NCBI RefSeq assembly: GCF_900115955.1
Contig: NZ_FOYL01000003.1
Location: 960,604-1,024,603 of the forward strand
Direction: 5' to 3'
DNA: 64,000 nt
DNA from: Lentzea waywayandensis
Lineage (GTDB): Bacteria; Actinomycetota; Actinomycetes; Mycobacteriales; Pseudonocardiaceae
How positions within the stretch are numbered: the first letter of the stretch is position 1; each line of letters opens with the position of its first letter. Shown here in pieces: positions 19,140 to 27,793 of this stretch. The notes beneath the pieces were generated by a model. It worked only from the letters and a program-made list of their open reading frames with translations. It was not told where the DNA came from and did no database searches. The translations under genes were made by a program, and so were the position numbers.

Positions 19140-20015
19140 ATGGACGCCGCCACCGACACGTTCGTCAGCCACCGCAACCTCCTCTTCACGATCGCCTACG
19201 AGATGCTCGGCTCCGCCGCCGACGCCGAGGACGTGCTCCAGGAGACGTGGCTGAAGTGGTCGGGCGTGGACCACGGCGTGGTCGAGAACCACCGCGCCTA
19301 CCTGGTCCGGATCGTCACCCGCCAGGCCCTCGGCCGCCTGCGCACCCTGGGCCGCCGCAAGGAGTCCTACGTCGGTTCGTGGCTGCCGGAGCCGTTGCTG
19401 ACCGCCCCGGACGTCGCCGAGGACGTCGAACTGGCCGACAGCGTCTCGATGGCGGTGATGCTGGTCCTCGAAACCCTCACCCCGACCGAACGGGCGGTCT
19501 TCGTCCTGCGCGAGGTCTTCGACCTGGACTACGACGAGATCGCCGCCGCCGTCGACAAGAACCCGGCGGCCGTCCGCCAGATCGCCCACCGGGCCCGTTC
19601 GCACGTGGCCGCCCGCCGCCCGCGCGAGGTAGTGACCCAGGCGGCGTCCCGCGAGGCGCTGGCGGCGTTCCAGCGCGCCACCGAGACGGGTGATCTCCAG
19701 GGCCTGCTGGACCTGCTGGCACCGGACGTCGTGTTCCTCGGCGACGGCGGCGGCGTGAAGCAGGCCGTCCCGCGTCCCGTCGTGGGCGCCTCGAAGGTGG
19801 CGCGGATGCTGCTCGGCGGCCTGCTGAAGGTGACCGGATGGGCGATGGAACCTGCTCAGGTCAACGGATACCCGGCGCTGATCGTGCGGTTCGACGGCGA
19901 ACTCGACACCGTGATCGCGGTGCGCGTCGAGGACGGCCGGATCAGCGGCCTGTACGCGGTGCGCAACCCGGCCAAGCTCTCGCACATGGAGCAGGAGACG
20001 ACCCTGCGGCGCTGA
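19140..20015 (+). CDS. ECF41-family sigma factor with C-terminal SnoaL-like domain (SigJ-like)
   Basis: A 291-residue extracytoplasmic-function sigma factor. Region 2 is around FTIAYEMLGSAADAEDVLQE and region 4 around LTPTERAVFVLREVFDLDY to AAVRQIAHRARSHV. Three ECF41 hallmarks are visible: the linker WLPEPLLT, the DGGG-type motif LGDGGGVKQA, and near the C-terminus VRNPAKL in place of NPDKL. In this family the C-terminal NTF2-like domain replaces a separate anti-sigma factor. The ATG at 19140 is preferred over the GTG two codons earlier because the putative promoter leaves no room for a leader. The gene is divergent from its AhpD-like partner. Confidence 0.9.
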   Translation: MDAATDTFVSHRNLLFTIAYEMLGSAADAEDVLQETWLKWSGVDHGVVENHRAYLVRIVTRQALGRLRTLGRRKESYVGSWLPEPLLTAPDVAEDVELADSVSMAVMLVLETLTPTERAVFVLREVFDLDYDEIAAAVDKNPAAVRQIAHRARSHVAARRPREVVTQAASREALAAFQRATETGDLQGLLDLLAPDVVFLGDGGGVKQAVPRPVVGASKVARMLLGGLLKVTGWAMEPAQVNGYPALIVRFDGELDTVIAVRVEDGRISGLYAVRNPAKLSHMEQETTLRR

Positions 20016-20335
20016 TGATCAGCGGCGCGGGGGTTTAGTAGCAGCCTTTGTCCGCCGATTCACTCACCAGGAGTGGGACATCCGGCGGGGACTCGATCTG
20101 ACCATCTTTTGGCCAGGTGCTTGGCCCCGTTCGTGTCGGTGCCGCACAGTAACCTCGGACTCGGGGGCGGCAGCGTCCCCCAAGGGGGCTCGCGGTCCCC
20201 ACTCCAAGCGTATCGCGAGGCACCGACAGCGCATCGGTGCTTCAGAAGCCGTCGATCGCGAGGTGGGCTGACCATGAGTGTGCCAGTGCCTGCTGTTCGT
20301 CCGCTGGCAGTCGCCGCGTGACTAGATTGCAGAGC
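20016..20335. other. Intergenic region between the ECF41 and CPBP genes
   Basis: No gene is supported. There is a short hairpin CCCCC-AA-GGGGG (20177-20188) inside a G/C-rich block and another hairpin GCACCGA/TCGGTGC (20220-20240). TAGATT at about 20322-20327 could be the -10 box of the CPBP gene, giving a very short leader before the GTG at 20336. Confidence 0.4.
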
Positions 20336-21112
20336 GTGAGTGAAGCGGAATCCCTGAAGCCGAAGCGGGGCTTCATCGAGAGCGTGCGGGACATCAGCCG
20401 CAACCCGGAGCCGGAGCGGGTCGGCCAGCGCTGGGGGTTCGGCGCGTTCCTGCTGGTGGAAGCCGTTTTCATCCTCAGTGCCGTGTTCATCACGGCGATC
20501 GCCAAGCAGTTCGGTGTGAACCTGCTGGAGTCGGTGCCGCTGGTCCTGGTCGGCTCGATCGTGCCGACGGTCCTCGCGGCGGGCACTGCCATCGTGATCA
20601 CGTACGTCCGCGGCAACGGCCCGAAGATCGACCTGCGCCTGAGCATGACGCGGGAAGACCTGGCCATCGGCCTGAAGCTCGGCATCCTCGGCCTCGTCCT
20701 CACCTACTCCGCCGCCACGATCTGGGCGAAGGTCGTCGGCGAGGAGAACGCCACGAGCGCGGTCGGCGACCTGCTGTCGGGCTCGAACCTGCCGCTCTCC
20801 GCGGCGATCACGATGTTCCTCTACGTCAGCCTCATCGGGCCGGTCTGCGAGGAGATCATCTACCGCGGCCTGCTGTGGGGCGCCGTCGAACGCCAGGGCT
20901 GGAGCCGCTGGGCCGCGTTCGGCCTCACCACGGTGATCTTCGCGATCGGTCACTTCGAGCCGCTGCGCACGTCGTTGCTGCTGGTGATCGCCATCCCGAT
21001 CGGCATAGCCCGGCTGCTCACCCGCCGGCTCGGGGCGAGCATCGTGGCGCACGTGATGAACAACTTCCTGCCGGGACTCACGCTCCTGCTCGTCTCCGTC
21101 GGAGTCATGTGA
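20336..21112 (+). CDS. CPBP-family intramembrane glutamic endopeptidase
   Basis: A 258-residue membrane protein of the CAAX-protease/bacteriocin-processing (CPBP, Abi) family. After a soluble N-terminus of about 35 residues come roughly seven hydrophobic segments. The catalytic motifs are complete: EEIIYRG (EExxxR), a His in AIGHFEPLR, and HVMNN near the C-terminus. The GTG at 20336 gives a product opening [13 protein letters not shown]; the region upstream of it lacks coding character. The target is unknown. Its stop overlaps the pxpA ATG by one base (TGATG), so the two are probably cotranscribed. Confidence 0.82.
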   Translation: MSEAESLKPKRGFIESVRDISRNPEPERVGQRWGFGAFLLVEAVFILSAVFITAIAKQFGVNLLESVPLVLVGSIVPTVLAAGTAIVITYVRGNGPKIDLRLSMTREDLAIGLKLGILGLVLTYSAATIWAKVVGEENATSAVGDLLSGSNLPLSAAITMFLYVSLIGPVCEEIIYRGLLWGAVERQGWSRWAAFGLTTVIFAIGHFEPLRTSLLLVIAIPIGIARLLTRRLGASIVAHVMNNFLPGLTLLLVSVGVM

Positions 21113-21843
21113 TGGACCTGAACAGCGACCTCGGCGAGGGCTTCGGCATCTGGAAGCTCGGCGACGACACCGCGCTGCTGGGCGTCATCACCAGCGCGAA
21201 CGTCGCGTGCGGCTTCCACGCCGGTGATCCGTCCACGATGCGCAAGGTCTGTGAAGAGGCCGCCAAGAACGGCGTGAAGGTCGGCGCCCAGGTCAGTTAT
21301 CGCGACCTGGCTGGCTTCGGGCGGCGGTTCATCGACGTCGACCCGGCCGAGCTGGCCGACGAGGTGCTGTACCAAATCGGTGCGCTCGACGCGTGCGCGC
21401 GAGCAGCAGGCACCGAAGTCGCGTACGTGAAGCCGCACGGCGCGCTCTACAACGCGACGGTGCACCACGAGAAGCAGGCCAAAGCCGTGGTCGACGGCGT
21501 CAAGGCGTTCAAGGACCTGCCGATCCTCGGCCTGCCGTTCTCCCATCTCCTGCACTGGGCGGAAGCCGCCGGCCTGCGTGCGGTGCAGGAGGCGTTCGCC
21601 GACCGCGGTTACCTCCCGGACGGAACCCTGGTGCCGCGCGGGCAGTCCAACGCCCTGCTCACCGACACGAAACAGGTCGTCGAACGCGCCGTGCGCCTCC
21701 TCTCGGGAGAGTTGGTCGCAGTCGACGGAGCGGTCATCAAGGTCCAGGCCGAGTCGTTGTGCGTGCACGGCGACACGCCAGGAGCGGTCGCGCACGCGCG
21801 TGCCGTTAGGGAAGCGCTCGGCACCGTGAAGCCGTTCGCGTAG
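21112..21843 (+). CDS. pxpA: 5-oxoprolinase subunit A (LamB/YcsF family)
   Basis: A 243-residue TIM-barrel-like protein of the LamB/YcsF family, shown in other bacteria to work with PxpB and PxpC to open 5-oxoproline to glutamate. Signatures are [12 protein letters not shown] at the start, [36 protein letters not shown] and VPRGQ. The length equals the family norm. The pxpB and pxpC genes are not adjacent in this window, so the partner subunits must be elsewhere. The ATG overlaps the CPBP stop. Confidence 0.88.
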   Translation: MDLNSDLGEGFGIWKLGDDTALLGVITSANVACGFHAGDPSTMRKVCEEAAKNGVKVGAQVSYRDLAGFGRRFIDVDPAELADEVLYQIGALDACARAAGTEVAYVKPHGALYNATVHHEKQAKAVVDGVKAFKDLPILGLPFSHLLHWAEAAGLRAVQEAFADRGYLPDGTLVPRGQSNALLTDTKQVVERAVRLLSGELVAVDGAVIKVQAESLCVHGDTPGAVAHARAVREALGTVKPFA

Positions 21844-21967
21844 GACCCGATTCGGATCCACCGGTTCCCATCTGGCAGAATTGCTCGCTGTCCGTCGTGG
21901 CCGGCCCCTCTGCCCGTGCCACGACTGTGCGAATCATCAACACAGAGCTTCGAGGAGTACCAGGCCA

Positions 21968-22411
21968 ATGGCCGTCAAGATCAAGCTTCAGCGTCTCGGC
22001 AAGATCCGCCAGCCGTACTACCGCATCGTGGTCGCCGACGCGCGTACCCGTCGCGACGGCAAGGCCATCGAGACGATCGGCAAGTACCACCCCAAGGAAG
22101 AGCCGTCGTTCATCGCGGTCGACTCCGAGCGCGCGCAGTACTGGCTGGGTGTCGGCGCGCAGCCGACCGAGTCGGTCCAGCGCCTGCTGGAGATCACCGG
22201 TGACTGGCAGAAGTTCAAGGGCCTGCCGGGCGCCGAGGGCACGCTGCGGGTCAAGGAGCCGAAGACCCCGAAGGCCGAGCTCTTCGCCGCCGCGCTCGCC
22301 GCCGCGAACGAGGAGCCGATGACCGACGCCACCACGCCGAAGGCGAAGAAGGCCAAGAAGGCCGACGACGCCCCCAAGGCTGAGGCCGAGGCGCCCAAGG
22401 ACGAGGCGTGA
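21968..22411 (+). CDS. rpsP: 30S ribosomal protein S16
   Basis: Small-subunit ribosomal protein of 147 residues, starting [20 protein letters not shown] with the conserved [13 protein letters not shown]. The core ends near residue 80. Beyond it is an actinobacterial extension and then a Lys/Ala-rich tail ([11 protein letters not shown]...), longer than in most bacteria. GAGGAGTACC precedes the ATG. It heads the translation-related cluster rpsP-khpA-rimM-trmD, and its stop overlaps the khpA GTG (GTGA). Confidence 0.97.
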   Translation: MAVKIKLQRLGKIRQPYYRIVVADARTRRDGKAIETIGKYHPKEEPSFIAVDSERAQYWLGVGAQPTESVQRLLEITGDWQKFKGLPGAEGTLRVKEPKTPKAELFAAALAAANEEPMTDATTPKAKKAKKADDAPKAEAEAPKDEA

Positions 22412-22647
22412 GTTTGTTGGCTGACGCCCTCGAACACCTCGTTCGCGGCATCGTCGACCACCCGGACGACGTCCGGGTGAACCTCGTCACGACCCGCCGC
22501 GGCCGCACCCTCGAGGTCCACGTCCACCCGGACGACCTCGGCAAGGTGATCGGTCGTGGCGGTCGCACCGCGACGGCTCTGCGCACCGTGATGGCCGGTA
22601 TCGGCGGTCGTGGTGTCCGGGTCGACGTCGTCGACACCGACCGCTGA
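22408..22647 (+). CDS. khpA: KH-domain RNA-binding protein
   Basis: A 79-residue single type-II KH domain protein with the GxxG loop [12 protein letters not shown] and the preceding [11 protein letters not shown]. In actinobacteria and firmicutes this small RNA-binding protein sits between rpsP and rimM; the KhpA/KhpB pair affects translation and cell division in other bacteria. The GTG overlaps the rpsP stop by 4 nt. Confidence 0.93.
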   Translation: MSLLADALEHLVRGIVDHPDDVRVNLVTTRRGRTLEVHVHPDDLGKVIGRGGRTATALRTVMAGIGGRGVRVDVVDTDR

Positions 22648-22666
22648 ACGAAGCTGTAAAGGGCAA

Positions 22667-23182
22667 ATGGACGTCGTCGTCGGCCGCGTGGCCAAGGCGC
22701 ACGGGATCACTGGTGAACTCGCCATTGACGTGCGCACTGATTCACCCGAGTTGCGGTTCGCGCTCGGGCAGAAGATTCAGGCCAAGCTGCGTGACGGCAC
22801 GTCCCGAAGCCTCACCGTGTCAGCCGCCCGGCCTCATGCCGGGCGGCTGCTCGTGCGTTTCGAGGAAGTCGTCACGCGCGATGTCGCGGAGTCGTTGCGC
22901 GGCACGTTGTTGCTGGGCAGCACGGACGACCTGCCGCCGACCGGCGACCCCGACGAGTTCTACGACCACGAGCTCGAAGGGCTCACGGCCGAACTCGTCG
23001 ACGGCACGAAGATCGGCACGGTCAAGGAGATCCTGCACGGCCCCGGCGGCGAGTTGCTCGTGGTCATCCGTGACAGCGGCGAGGCGCTGATCCCGTTCGT
23101 GCGCGAGATCGTGCCCACTGTGGACGTTCGCGGCGGCCGTGTCGTGATCGACCCGCCAGAGGGCCTTCTCGATGCAGATTGA
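22667..23182 (+). CDS. rimM: Ribosome maturation factor
   Basis: Assists 30S head assembly by binding S19. The 171-residue protein has the N-terminal barrel with [21 protein letters not shown] and the C-terminal PRC-barrel with [30 protein letters not shown] and [17 protein letters not shown]. The ATG at 22667 follows AAAGGGC. It overlaps trmD by 11 nt, so translation of the two is probably coupled. Confidence 0.95.
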   Translation: MDVVVGRVAKAHGITGELAIDVRTDSPELRFALGQKIQAKLRDGTSRSLTVSAARPHAGRLLVRFEEVVTRDVAESLRGTLLLGSTDDLPPTGDPDEFYDHELEGLTAELVDGTKIGTVKEILHGPGGELLVVIRDSGEALIPFVREIVPTVDVRGGRVVIDPPEGLLDAD

Positions 23183-23918
23183 CGTCGTCACGATCTTCCC
23201 CGAGTACCTGGCGCCGCTGCGTGCCGCGTTGCTCGGGAAGGCGATCGACAAGGGCCTGATCAGCGTCGGCGTGCACGACCTGCGTGACTGGACCCAGGAC
23301 GTGCACAAGGCTGTCGACGACAGCCCGTACGGCGGTGGACCCGGCATGGTCATGAAGGCCGACATCTGGGGCCCTGCCCTGGATGACGTGTGCACGGACG
23401 AGACGCGTCTCATCGTGCCGACGCCGGCCGGACGTCCGTTCTCGCAGGAAGTCGCGCACGAGTACGCGAACGAGTCGCATCTCGTGTTCGCGTGCGGTCG
23501 CTACGAAGGTATTGACCAGCGTGTGGTCGATGACGCCGCACGGCGCGTTCGCGTCGATGAAGTGTCCATCGGGGACTACGTGCTGGTCGGTGGCGAGGTG
23601 GCGGTGCTCGCGATCGTGGAAGCGGTCGCACGGCTGCTGCCCGGCGTGCTCGGCAACCCGAAGTCGCACGCCGAGGACTCGTTCCAGGACGGGCTGCTCG
23701 AAGGGCCGAGCTACACACGGCCTGAGGTGTGGCGCGAGCTCGCGGTGCCGGACGTGCTGCGTTCGGGCAACCACAAGCTGATCAACCGCTGGCGACGTGA
23801 CCAGTCACTCGCCCGCACCTTCGAACGGCGTCCTGACCTGCTGGAATCGCTGCCGGCGGAGGCGTTCGACAAGCACGACCGAGCCCTGCTCACGCGCCTG
23901 CGCGAGGGCGGGGAGTAG
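23172..23918 (+). CDS. trmD: tRNA (guanine37-N1)-methyltransferase
   Basis: SPOUT-family methyltransferase that makes m1G37 in tRNAs reading CNN codons and prevents +1 frameshifting. The 248-residue protein shows [25 protein letters not shown], the trefoil-knot SAM site with [13 protein letters not shown] and [14 protein letters not shown], and the C-terminal domain with [11 protein letters not shown] and [10 protein letters not shown]. Start and length match the family norm. Confidence 0.97.
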   Translation: MQIDVVTIFPEYLAPLRAALLGKAIDKGLISVGVHDLRDWTQDVHKAVDDSPYGGGPGMVMKADIWGPALDDVCTDETRLIVPTPAGRPFSQEVAHEYANESHLVFACGRYEGIDQRVVDDAARRVRVDEVSIGDYVLVGGEVAVLAIVEAVARLLPGVLGNPKSHAEDSFQDGLLEGPSYTRPEVWRELAVPDVLRSGNHKLINRWRRDQSLARTFERRPDLLESLPAEAFDKHDRALLTRLREGGE

Positions 23919-24070
23919 TCCGATTTCATTCCGGAGTGCCTGGTCTGGCACACTGGAACAGTTGCCGCAGCCGGTGTCATGTCGGCATGCGCACCAAGCC
24001 GAGCCCCCATCATGTCGTGCACAGCCATGGAACATGCTCTGGGGAGTTCAAGACACGTGAGGAACCACCG

Positions 24071-24430
24071 ATGAACCTCCTGGACGCACTTGACGCCCAG
24101 TCGTTGCGCTCTGACATCCCGAGCTTCCGCGCGGGTGACACGCTGAAGGTCCACGTCCGCGTCATCGAGGGCTCGCGCGAGCGCGTCCAGGTGTTCCAGG
24201 GCGTCGTGATCCGTCGCCAGGGCGGCGGCATCCGCGAGACCTTCACCGTCCGCAAGGTCTCGTTCGGTGTCGGCGTCGAGCGCACCTTCCCGGTGCACTC
24301 CCCGAACATCGCCGAGATCGAGGTCGCGACCCGCGGTGACGTGCGTCGCGCCAAGCTGTACTACCTGCGCGACCTGCGCGGCAAGGCTGCCAAGATCAAG
24401 GAGAAGCGCGAGGCCCGTCCGGTCTCCTGA
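24071..24430 (+). CDS. rplS: 50S ribosomal protein L19
   Basis: Large-subunit protein at the subunit interface, 119 residues, with [41 protein letters not shown] and the terminal [14 protein letters not shown]. The ATG at 24071 is preceded by GTGAGGAACC. A 152-nt leader separates it from trmD and contains no gene. The start TCTGGCACACTGG of that leader resembles the TCTGGCAGAATTG upstream of rpsP, perhaps a shared promoter core. Confidence 0.97.
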   Translation: MNLLDALDAQSLRSDIPSFRAGDTLKVHVRVIEGSRERVQVFQGVVIRRQGGGIRETFTVRKVSFGVGVERTFPVHSPNIAEIEVATRGDVRRAKLYYLRDLRGKAAKIKEKREARPVS

Positions 24431-24433
24431 CCG

Positions 24434-25174
24434 GTGGCTTCGAGCCCAGCAGACTTCGAGGACGCCTCCGCACCGGATGAACCGGAGCGGGGGCGTACTC
24501 CTGTCTGGAGAGAAATCCTCTACGTCGTCATGACGGCCGTCGTGCTGACGGTGCTCATCCAGGCGTTCGTGGCGCGGGTCTACGTGATCCCCTCGGCGTC
24601 CATGGAGAACACGCTGCACGGCTGCAACGGCTGCGAGAACGACCGGGTGCTGGTCGACAAGATCACCTACCGCTTCGGCGACATCGAGCCGGGCGAGGTG
24701 GTCGTGTTCCGCGGCCCCGAGGCCTGGACCTCCAACGACTTCCGCGGCGCCCGGTCGACGAATCCCGTCGCGGGTTTCGTGCAGAACATCGGTTCGCTGC
24801 TGGGCATCTCGCCCGCGAACGAGCGTGATTTCGTCAAGCGCGTGATCGCGTTGCCCGGCCAGACGGTGATGTGTTGCGACGAGCAGCACCGTGTCGTTGT
24901 GGACGGAAAATCGCTCGACGAGCCGTATGTGTACTGGCAGCAAGGCACTTCCCCTGCGGACCACGAGCCGTTCGACCCGATCCGAGTGCCGGATGGACGG
25001 TTGTTCGTCATGGGGGACAACCGGATGAACTCCACCGACTCGCGCAAACAGGGCGGCGGGGGCGTAGCGGGCACCGTGCCCGTCGAGAACGTCATCGGGA
25101 AAGCCCGGTACGTCGTTTTCCCGAAAGATCGGTGGAGTGTTGTGTCGGATCACAACCCCCAGCCCCTAGGCTGA
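24434..25174 (+). CDS. lepB: Signal peptidase I (first of two)
   Basis: Membrane-bound serine protease that removes signal peptides from exported proteins. The 246-residue protein has one N-terminal membrane helix (ILYVVMTAVVLTVLIQAFV), box B with the nucleophile Ser56 in IPSASMENTL, box D with the general base Lys135 in DFVKRVIALPG, and box E in FVMGDNRMNSTDSR. The Cys-containing HGCNGC and MCCDEQ segments are shared with the second copy. The GTG start lies 3 nt after the rplS stop. A second lepB follows 4 nt downstream. Confidence 0.94.
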   Translation: MASSPADFEDASAPDEPERGRTPVWREILYVVMTAVVLTVLIQAFVARVYVIPSASMENTLHGCNGCENDRVLVDKITYRFGDIEPGEVVVFRGPEAWTSNDFRGARSTNPVAGFVQNIGSLLGISPANERDFVKRVIALPGQTVMCCDEQHRVVVDGKSLDEPYVYWQQGTSPADHEPFDPIRVPDGRLFVMGDNRMNSTDSRKQGGGGVAGTVPVENVIGKARYVVFPKDRWSVVSDHNPQPLG

Positions 25175-25178
25175 TCTC

Positions 25179-26042
25179 GTGGTCGACGACGCTCCAGAGC
25201 AGAACCCGCCCGGTGACGAGCCCAGTTCGGACGCTTCGGACAAGCCCGCGAAGCAGAAGAAAAAGGGCAACTTCTGGAAGGAACTGCCTGTCCTCATCCT
25301 GGTCGCGTTCGGCCTCGCGATCGGCATCCAGATCTTCCTCGGCCGCGTCTACATGATCCCGTCCGAGTCGATGGAGGCGACGCTGCACGGCTGCACCGAC
25401 TGCTACGGCGACCGGGTGCTCGTCGACAAGGTCACCTACCGGTTCACCGACCCGTCGCCGGGCGACGTGATCGTGTTCCGCGGGCCGCCGTCGTGGCAGA
25501 ACGACTTCATCTCCGACGAGCCGGCCAACCCGATCTCGCAGGGGTTGTCGTGGCTCGGATCGCTGATCGGGCTGCCGTCGGCGAACGAGGAGGACTTCGT
25601 CAAGCGCGTGATCGCCGTCGGCGGGCAGACCGTGAAGTGCTGCGACGAGCAGAACCGCGTGACGGTCGACGGCAAGGCGCTGGACGAGCCGTACAAGCAC
25701 TACGACGAGGGCACGCCGGCCGAGCAGGAGTCGTTCGAGGAGCTCAAGATCCCGGACGGCATGCTGTTCGTGCTCGGCGACAACCGCAACCACTCGTGCG
25801 ACTCGCGCTGCCAGGGCCAGGGCGGCCTCAACGGCCTCGTGCCGGTGGACGACGTGATCGGCAAGGCGCGCGTGATCGTGCTGCCTCCGTCGAGGTGGGG
25901 CGGGGTGACGGACCACGACCCGCAGGCCGTGTCGATGGGTGCGCCGGGATGGCAGCAGAACGTCCCGCTGGGGCTCGGTATCGTCGCAGCGTGGCCGCTT
26001 CTGCTGCTCGGACGTCGAGTGCGAGACCGACTCCGCCGATGA
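25179..26042 (+). CDS. lepB: Signal peptidase I (second of two)
   Basis: A 287-residue tandem paralogue of the preceding protease. It has a charged N-terminal tail (KPAKQKKKGNFW), one membrane helix, the nucleophile Ser64 in IPSESMEATL, the base Lys142 in DFVKRVIAVGG, and GDNRNHSCDSR. Unlike copy one it carries a second hydrophobic segment at the C-terminus (LGLGIVAAWPLLLLG). The HGCTDC and KCCDEQ cysteines match those of copy one. The stop overlaps the rnhB ATG (ATGA). Confidence 0.94.
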   Translation: MVDDAPEQNPPGDEPSSDASDKPAKQKKKGNFWKELPVLILVAFGLAIGIQIFLGRVYMIPSESMEATLHGCTDCYGDRVLVDKVTYRFTDPSPGDVIVFRGPPSWQNDFISDEPANPISQGLSWLGSLIGLPSANEEDFVKRVIAVGGQTVKCCDEQNRVTVDGKALDEPYKHYDEGTPAEQESFEELKIPDGMLFVLGDNRNHSCDSRCQGQGGLNGLVPVDDVIGKARVIVLPPSRWGGVTDHDPQAVSMGAPGWQQNVPLGLGIVAAWPLLLLGRRVRDRLRR

Positions 26043-26830
26043 CCATGCTGATGCCGCCTCGCGCGGTGGTGCGGGGCTCCGCGGGCAACTGGGCGTTGCA
26101 GAGCACGCTGGAGCGCCGGGGCCTGGGGCCGGTCGCCGGCGTGGACGAGGCAGGGCGTGGGCCGTGCGCCGGGCCGTTGGTGATCGCCGCGTGTGTCCTT
26201 CGACCGGGTGATGCTTCGCGGTTCGAAGGGCTGAACGACTCGAAGCTGATGACGGCGTCGGCACGCGATCGGATGTACGACCTGGTGCTCAAGCGTGCGC
26301 TGGCTCACTCGGTCGTGATCGTGTCGCCCGCCGACATCGACTGGCTGGGCATTCACGTCATGAACATCGAGGGCATGCGGCGTGCGGTCGCGCAGATGGC
26401 GACGCATCCCGGCTACGTGCTGACGGACGGCTTCAAGGTGCCGGGGATGCCCGCGCCGAACGTGGCGGTGCTCAAGGGCGACCAGGCCGCGGCGTGCGTG
26501 GCGGCGGCATCTGTGCTGGCCAAGGTCACGCGGGACCGGATCATGGCCGACCTGCACACCCGTCATCCGCAGTACGGGTTCAACGTGCACAAGGGGTACT
26601 GCACGCCAGAGCACACGGCGGCGTTGATGGAGCACGGGCCGTGTGCGGAGCATCGCTGGTCGTATGTAAATGTGGCAGCTGCGGCCGTCAAGCACGGTCT
26701 CGCCGCGCCGCACAGGGTGGCGCGCGGCACGACCGCGCAGGCTGTGGTCCAGAATGATGCAACCCCGGCTGACGCCGGGGAGCTCGCGACGAGTGAGGGC
26801 GCGGAGCAGATGACCCGCGCGGAGGCGTAA
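26039..26830 (+). CDS. rnhB: Ribonuclease HII
   Basis: Cuts the RNA strand of RNA-DNA hybrids and removes misincorporated ribonucleotides. The 263-residue protein has the family motif GVDEAGRGPCAGPLV with the catalytic DE pair, LNDSKLMTASARD, the Asp in LTDGFKVPG, and AAASVLAKVTRDRIM. A tail of about 45 residues after VKHGLAAPHRV is beyond the normal core and looks disordered. In-frame ATGs at 26045 and 26051 are alternative starts. The stop overlaps the next start (TAATG). Confidence 0.95.
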   Translation: MTMLMPPRAVVRGSAGNWALQSTLERRGLGPVAGVDEAGRGPCAGPLVIAACVLRPGDASRFEGLNDSKLMTASARDRMYDLVLKRALAHSVVIVSPADIDWLGIHVMNIEGMRRAVAQMATHPGYVLTDGFKVPGMPAPNVAVLKGDQAAACVAAASVLAKVTRDRIMADLHTRHPQYGFNVHKGYCTPEHTAALMEHGPCAEHRWSYVNVAAAAVKHGLAAPHRVARGTTAQAVVQNDATPADAGELATSEGAEQMTRAEA

Positions 26831-27153
26831 TGAGTGCAGAGGATCTCGAGAAGTACGAGACCGAGATGGAGCTGTCGCTGTACAAGGAGTACCGCGACAT
26901 CGTCAGCCAGTTCTCGTTCGTCGTGGAGACCGAACGGCGTTTCTACCTGGCCAACTCGGTGGACGTGCAGGTGCGCAACGCCGATGGCGAGGTGTACTTC
27001 GAGGTGCGCATGTCGGACGCGTGGGTGTGGGACATGTACCGCCCCGCGAGGTTCGTCAAGAACGTTCGTGTCATCACGTTCAAGGACGTGAACGTGGAGG
27101 AGCTGGACAAGCCGGACCTGCGTTTGCCGGAAAGCGGGCCGTTCCCCACGTAG
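26830..27153 (+). CDS. DUF2469 family protein
   Basis: A 107-residue conserved actinobacterial protein found next to rnhB. It is rich in charged residues and contains SAEDLEKYETEMELSLYKEY, VVETERRFYLANSV and DAWVWDMYRPARFVKNVRV. No catalytic motif or membrane segment is visible. It is cotranscribed with rnhB through a 1-nt overlap. The function is not known to me. Confidence 0.9.
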   Translation: MSAEDLEKYETEMELSLYKEYRDIVSQFSFVVETERRFYLANSVDVQVRNADGEVYFEVRMSDAWVWDMYRPARFVKNVRVITFKDVNVEELDKPDLRLPESGPFPT

Positions 27154-27160
27154 GCCACTG

Positions 27161-27263
27161 GTGGCGTGACCCGAAACGTTGGCGGCGAATTCGCGCTCGG
27201 CAAGGCGCCTCGCGGCACTCGCCTGACCGCGAATTCGCACGGCAACGGCTCAGGCCACGCCAC
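27161..27263. repeat. Long imperfect inverted repeat, about 35-bp arms
   Basis: The arm at 27161-27195 (GTGGCGTGACCC...GGCGAATTCGCG) is complemented by 27228-27263 (CGCGAATTCGC...CCACGCCAC) with short internal loops; the spacer is 32 nt. The inner 11 bases and outer 8 bases of each arm pair perfectly. It fills much of the gap after the DUF2469 gene and could act as a bidirectional transcript end or be a REP-like element. Confidence 0.6.
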
Positions 27264-27313
27264 TAGCACATCCCACCGACAATTCCGCCGTTTCAAGATC
27301 CACAACGGCCGAC

Positions 27314-27340
27314 TTGTCCACAGCCGCTGAGTTGTCCACA
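27314..27340 (+). promoter_or_regulatory. Two perfect DnaA boxes
   Basis: TTGTCCACA occurs at 27314-27322 and again, in the same direction, at 27332-27340, an 18-bp pitch. This is the preferred actinobacterial DnaA box. The pair lies in the leader of the yraN-yifB-dprA operon. Confidence 0.5.
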
Positions 27341-27417
27341 GATTCCCCTCAGCCCGGCCGCTCCTCCTGCCCCGCCCTGCAAGGTCGTACCCAACGACCC
27401 GCAGGGAGGCGAGGGCA

Positions 27418-27792
27418 GTGGTGGCACAGGCACTGGTCGAGACCAGGCAGCAGGAGAAGGGGCGTCAGGGCGAGGACCTGGCGTGCAGGTACCTGGAGGG
27501 GCAGGGCCTGGTGGTCCTGTCGCGGAACTGGACGTGCCGCGACGGGGAGCTCGACGTCGTGGCCGTGGAGGGCGATCGGCTGGTCGTCTGCGAGGTCAAG
27601 ACCAGGTCCGGCCCGGCCTGGGGCCGCCCGGACGAGGCAGTGGACCAGCGCAAGCTCTCGCGGCTGCGCCGGACGGCCCTGCGCTGGCTGGCGGCGCACG
27701 GCGTCGGCTGGTGCAACGTCCGCGTCGACCTGATCTCGGTCACCTGGCCTCCCTCCGGCGAAGCGCGCCTGCAACACCTGCGGGGAGCCTGA
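27418..27792 (+). CDS. YraN-family endonuclease-like protein (UPF0102)
   Basis: A 124-residue protein with the restriction-endonuclease-like fold signature: QGEDLACRYLEGQGL, then RNWTCRDGELDVVAVEGDRLVVCEVKTRSG, giving the D-(E)xK acidic/Lys set. The family is thought to act in DNA processing and is usually next to yifB and rnhB, as here. The GTG start follows GGGAGGCGAG. The yifB ATG is one base after its stop. Confidence 0.88.
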   Translation: MVAQALVETRQQEKGRQGEDLACRYLEGQGLVVLSRNWTCRDGELDVVAVEGDRLVVCEVKTRSGPAWGRPDEAVDQRKLSRLRRTALRWLAAHGVGWCNVRVDLISVTWPPSGEARLQHLRGA

Positions 27793-27793
27793 G

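Noticed and set aside
19024..19189. A longer start for the AhpD-like gene
   Set aside because: The extension would run through both promoter motifs, and GGGAGGAAAA marks the ATG at 19024.
20035..20223. A 62-codon minus-strand gene between the ECF41 and CPBP genes
   Set aside because: There is no ribosome binding site, and the frame covers a region with small hairpins and no coding bias.
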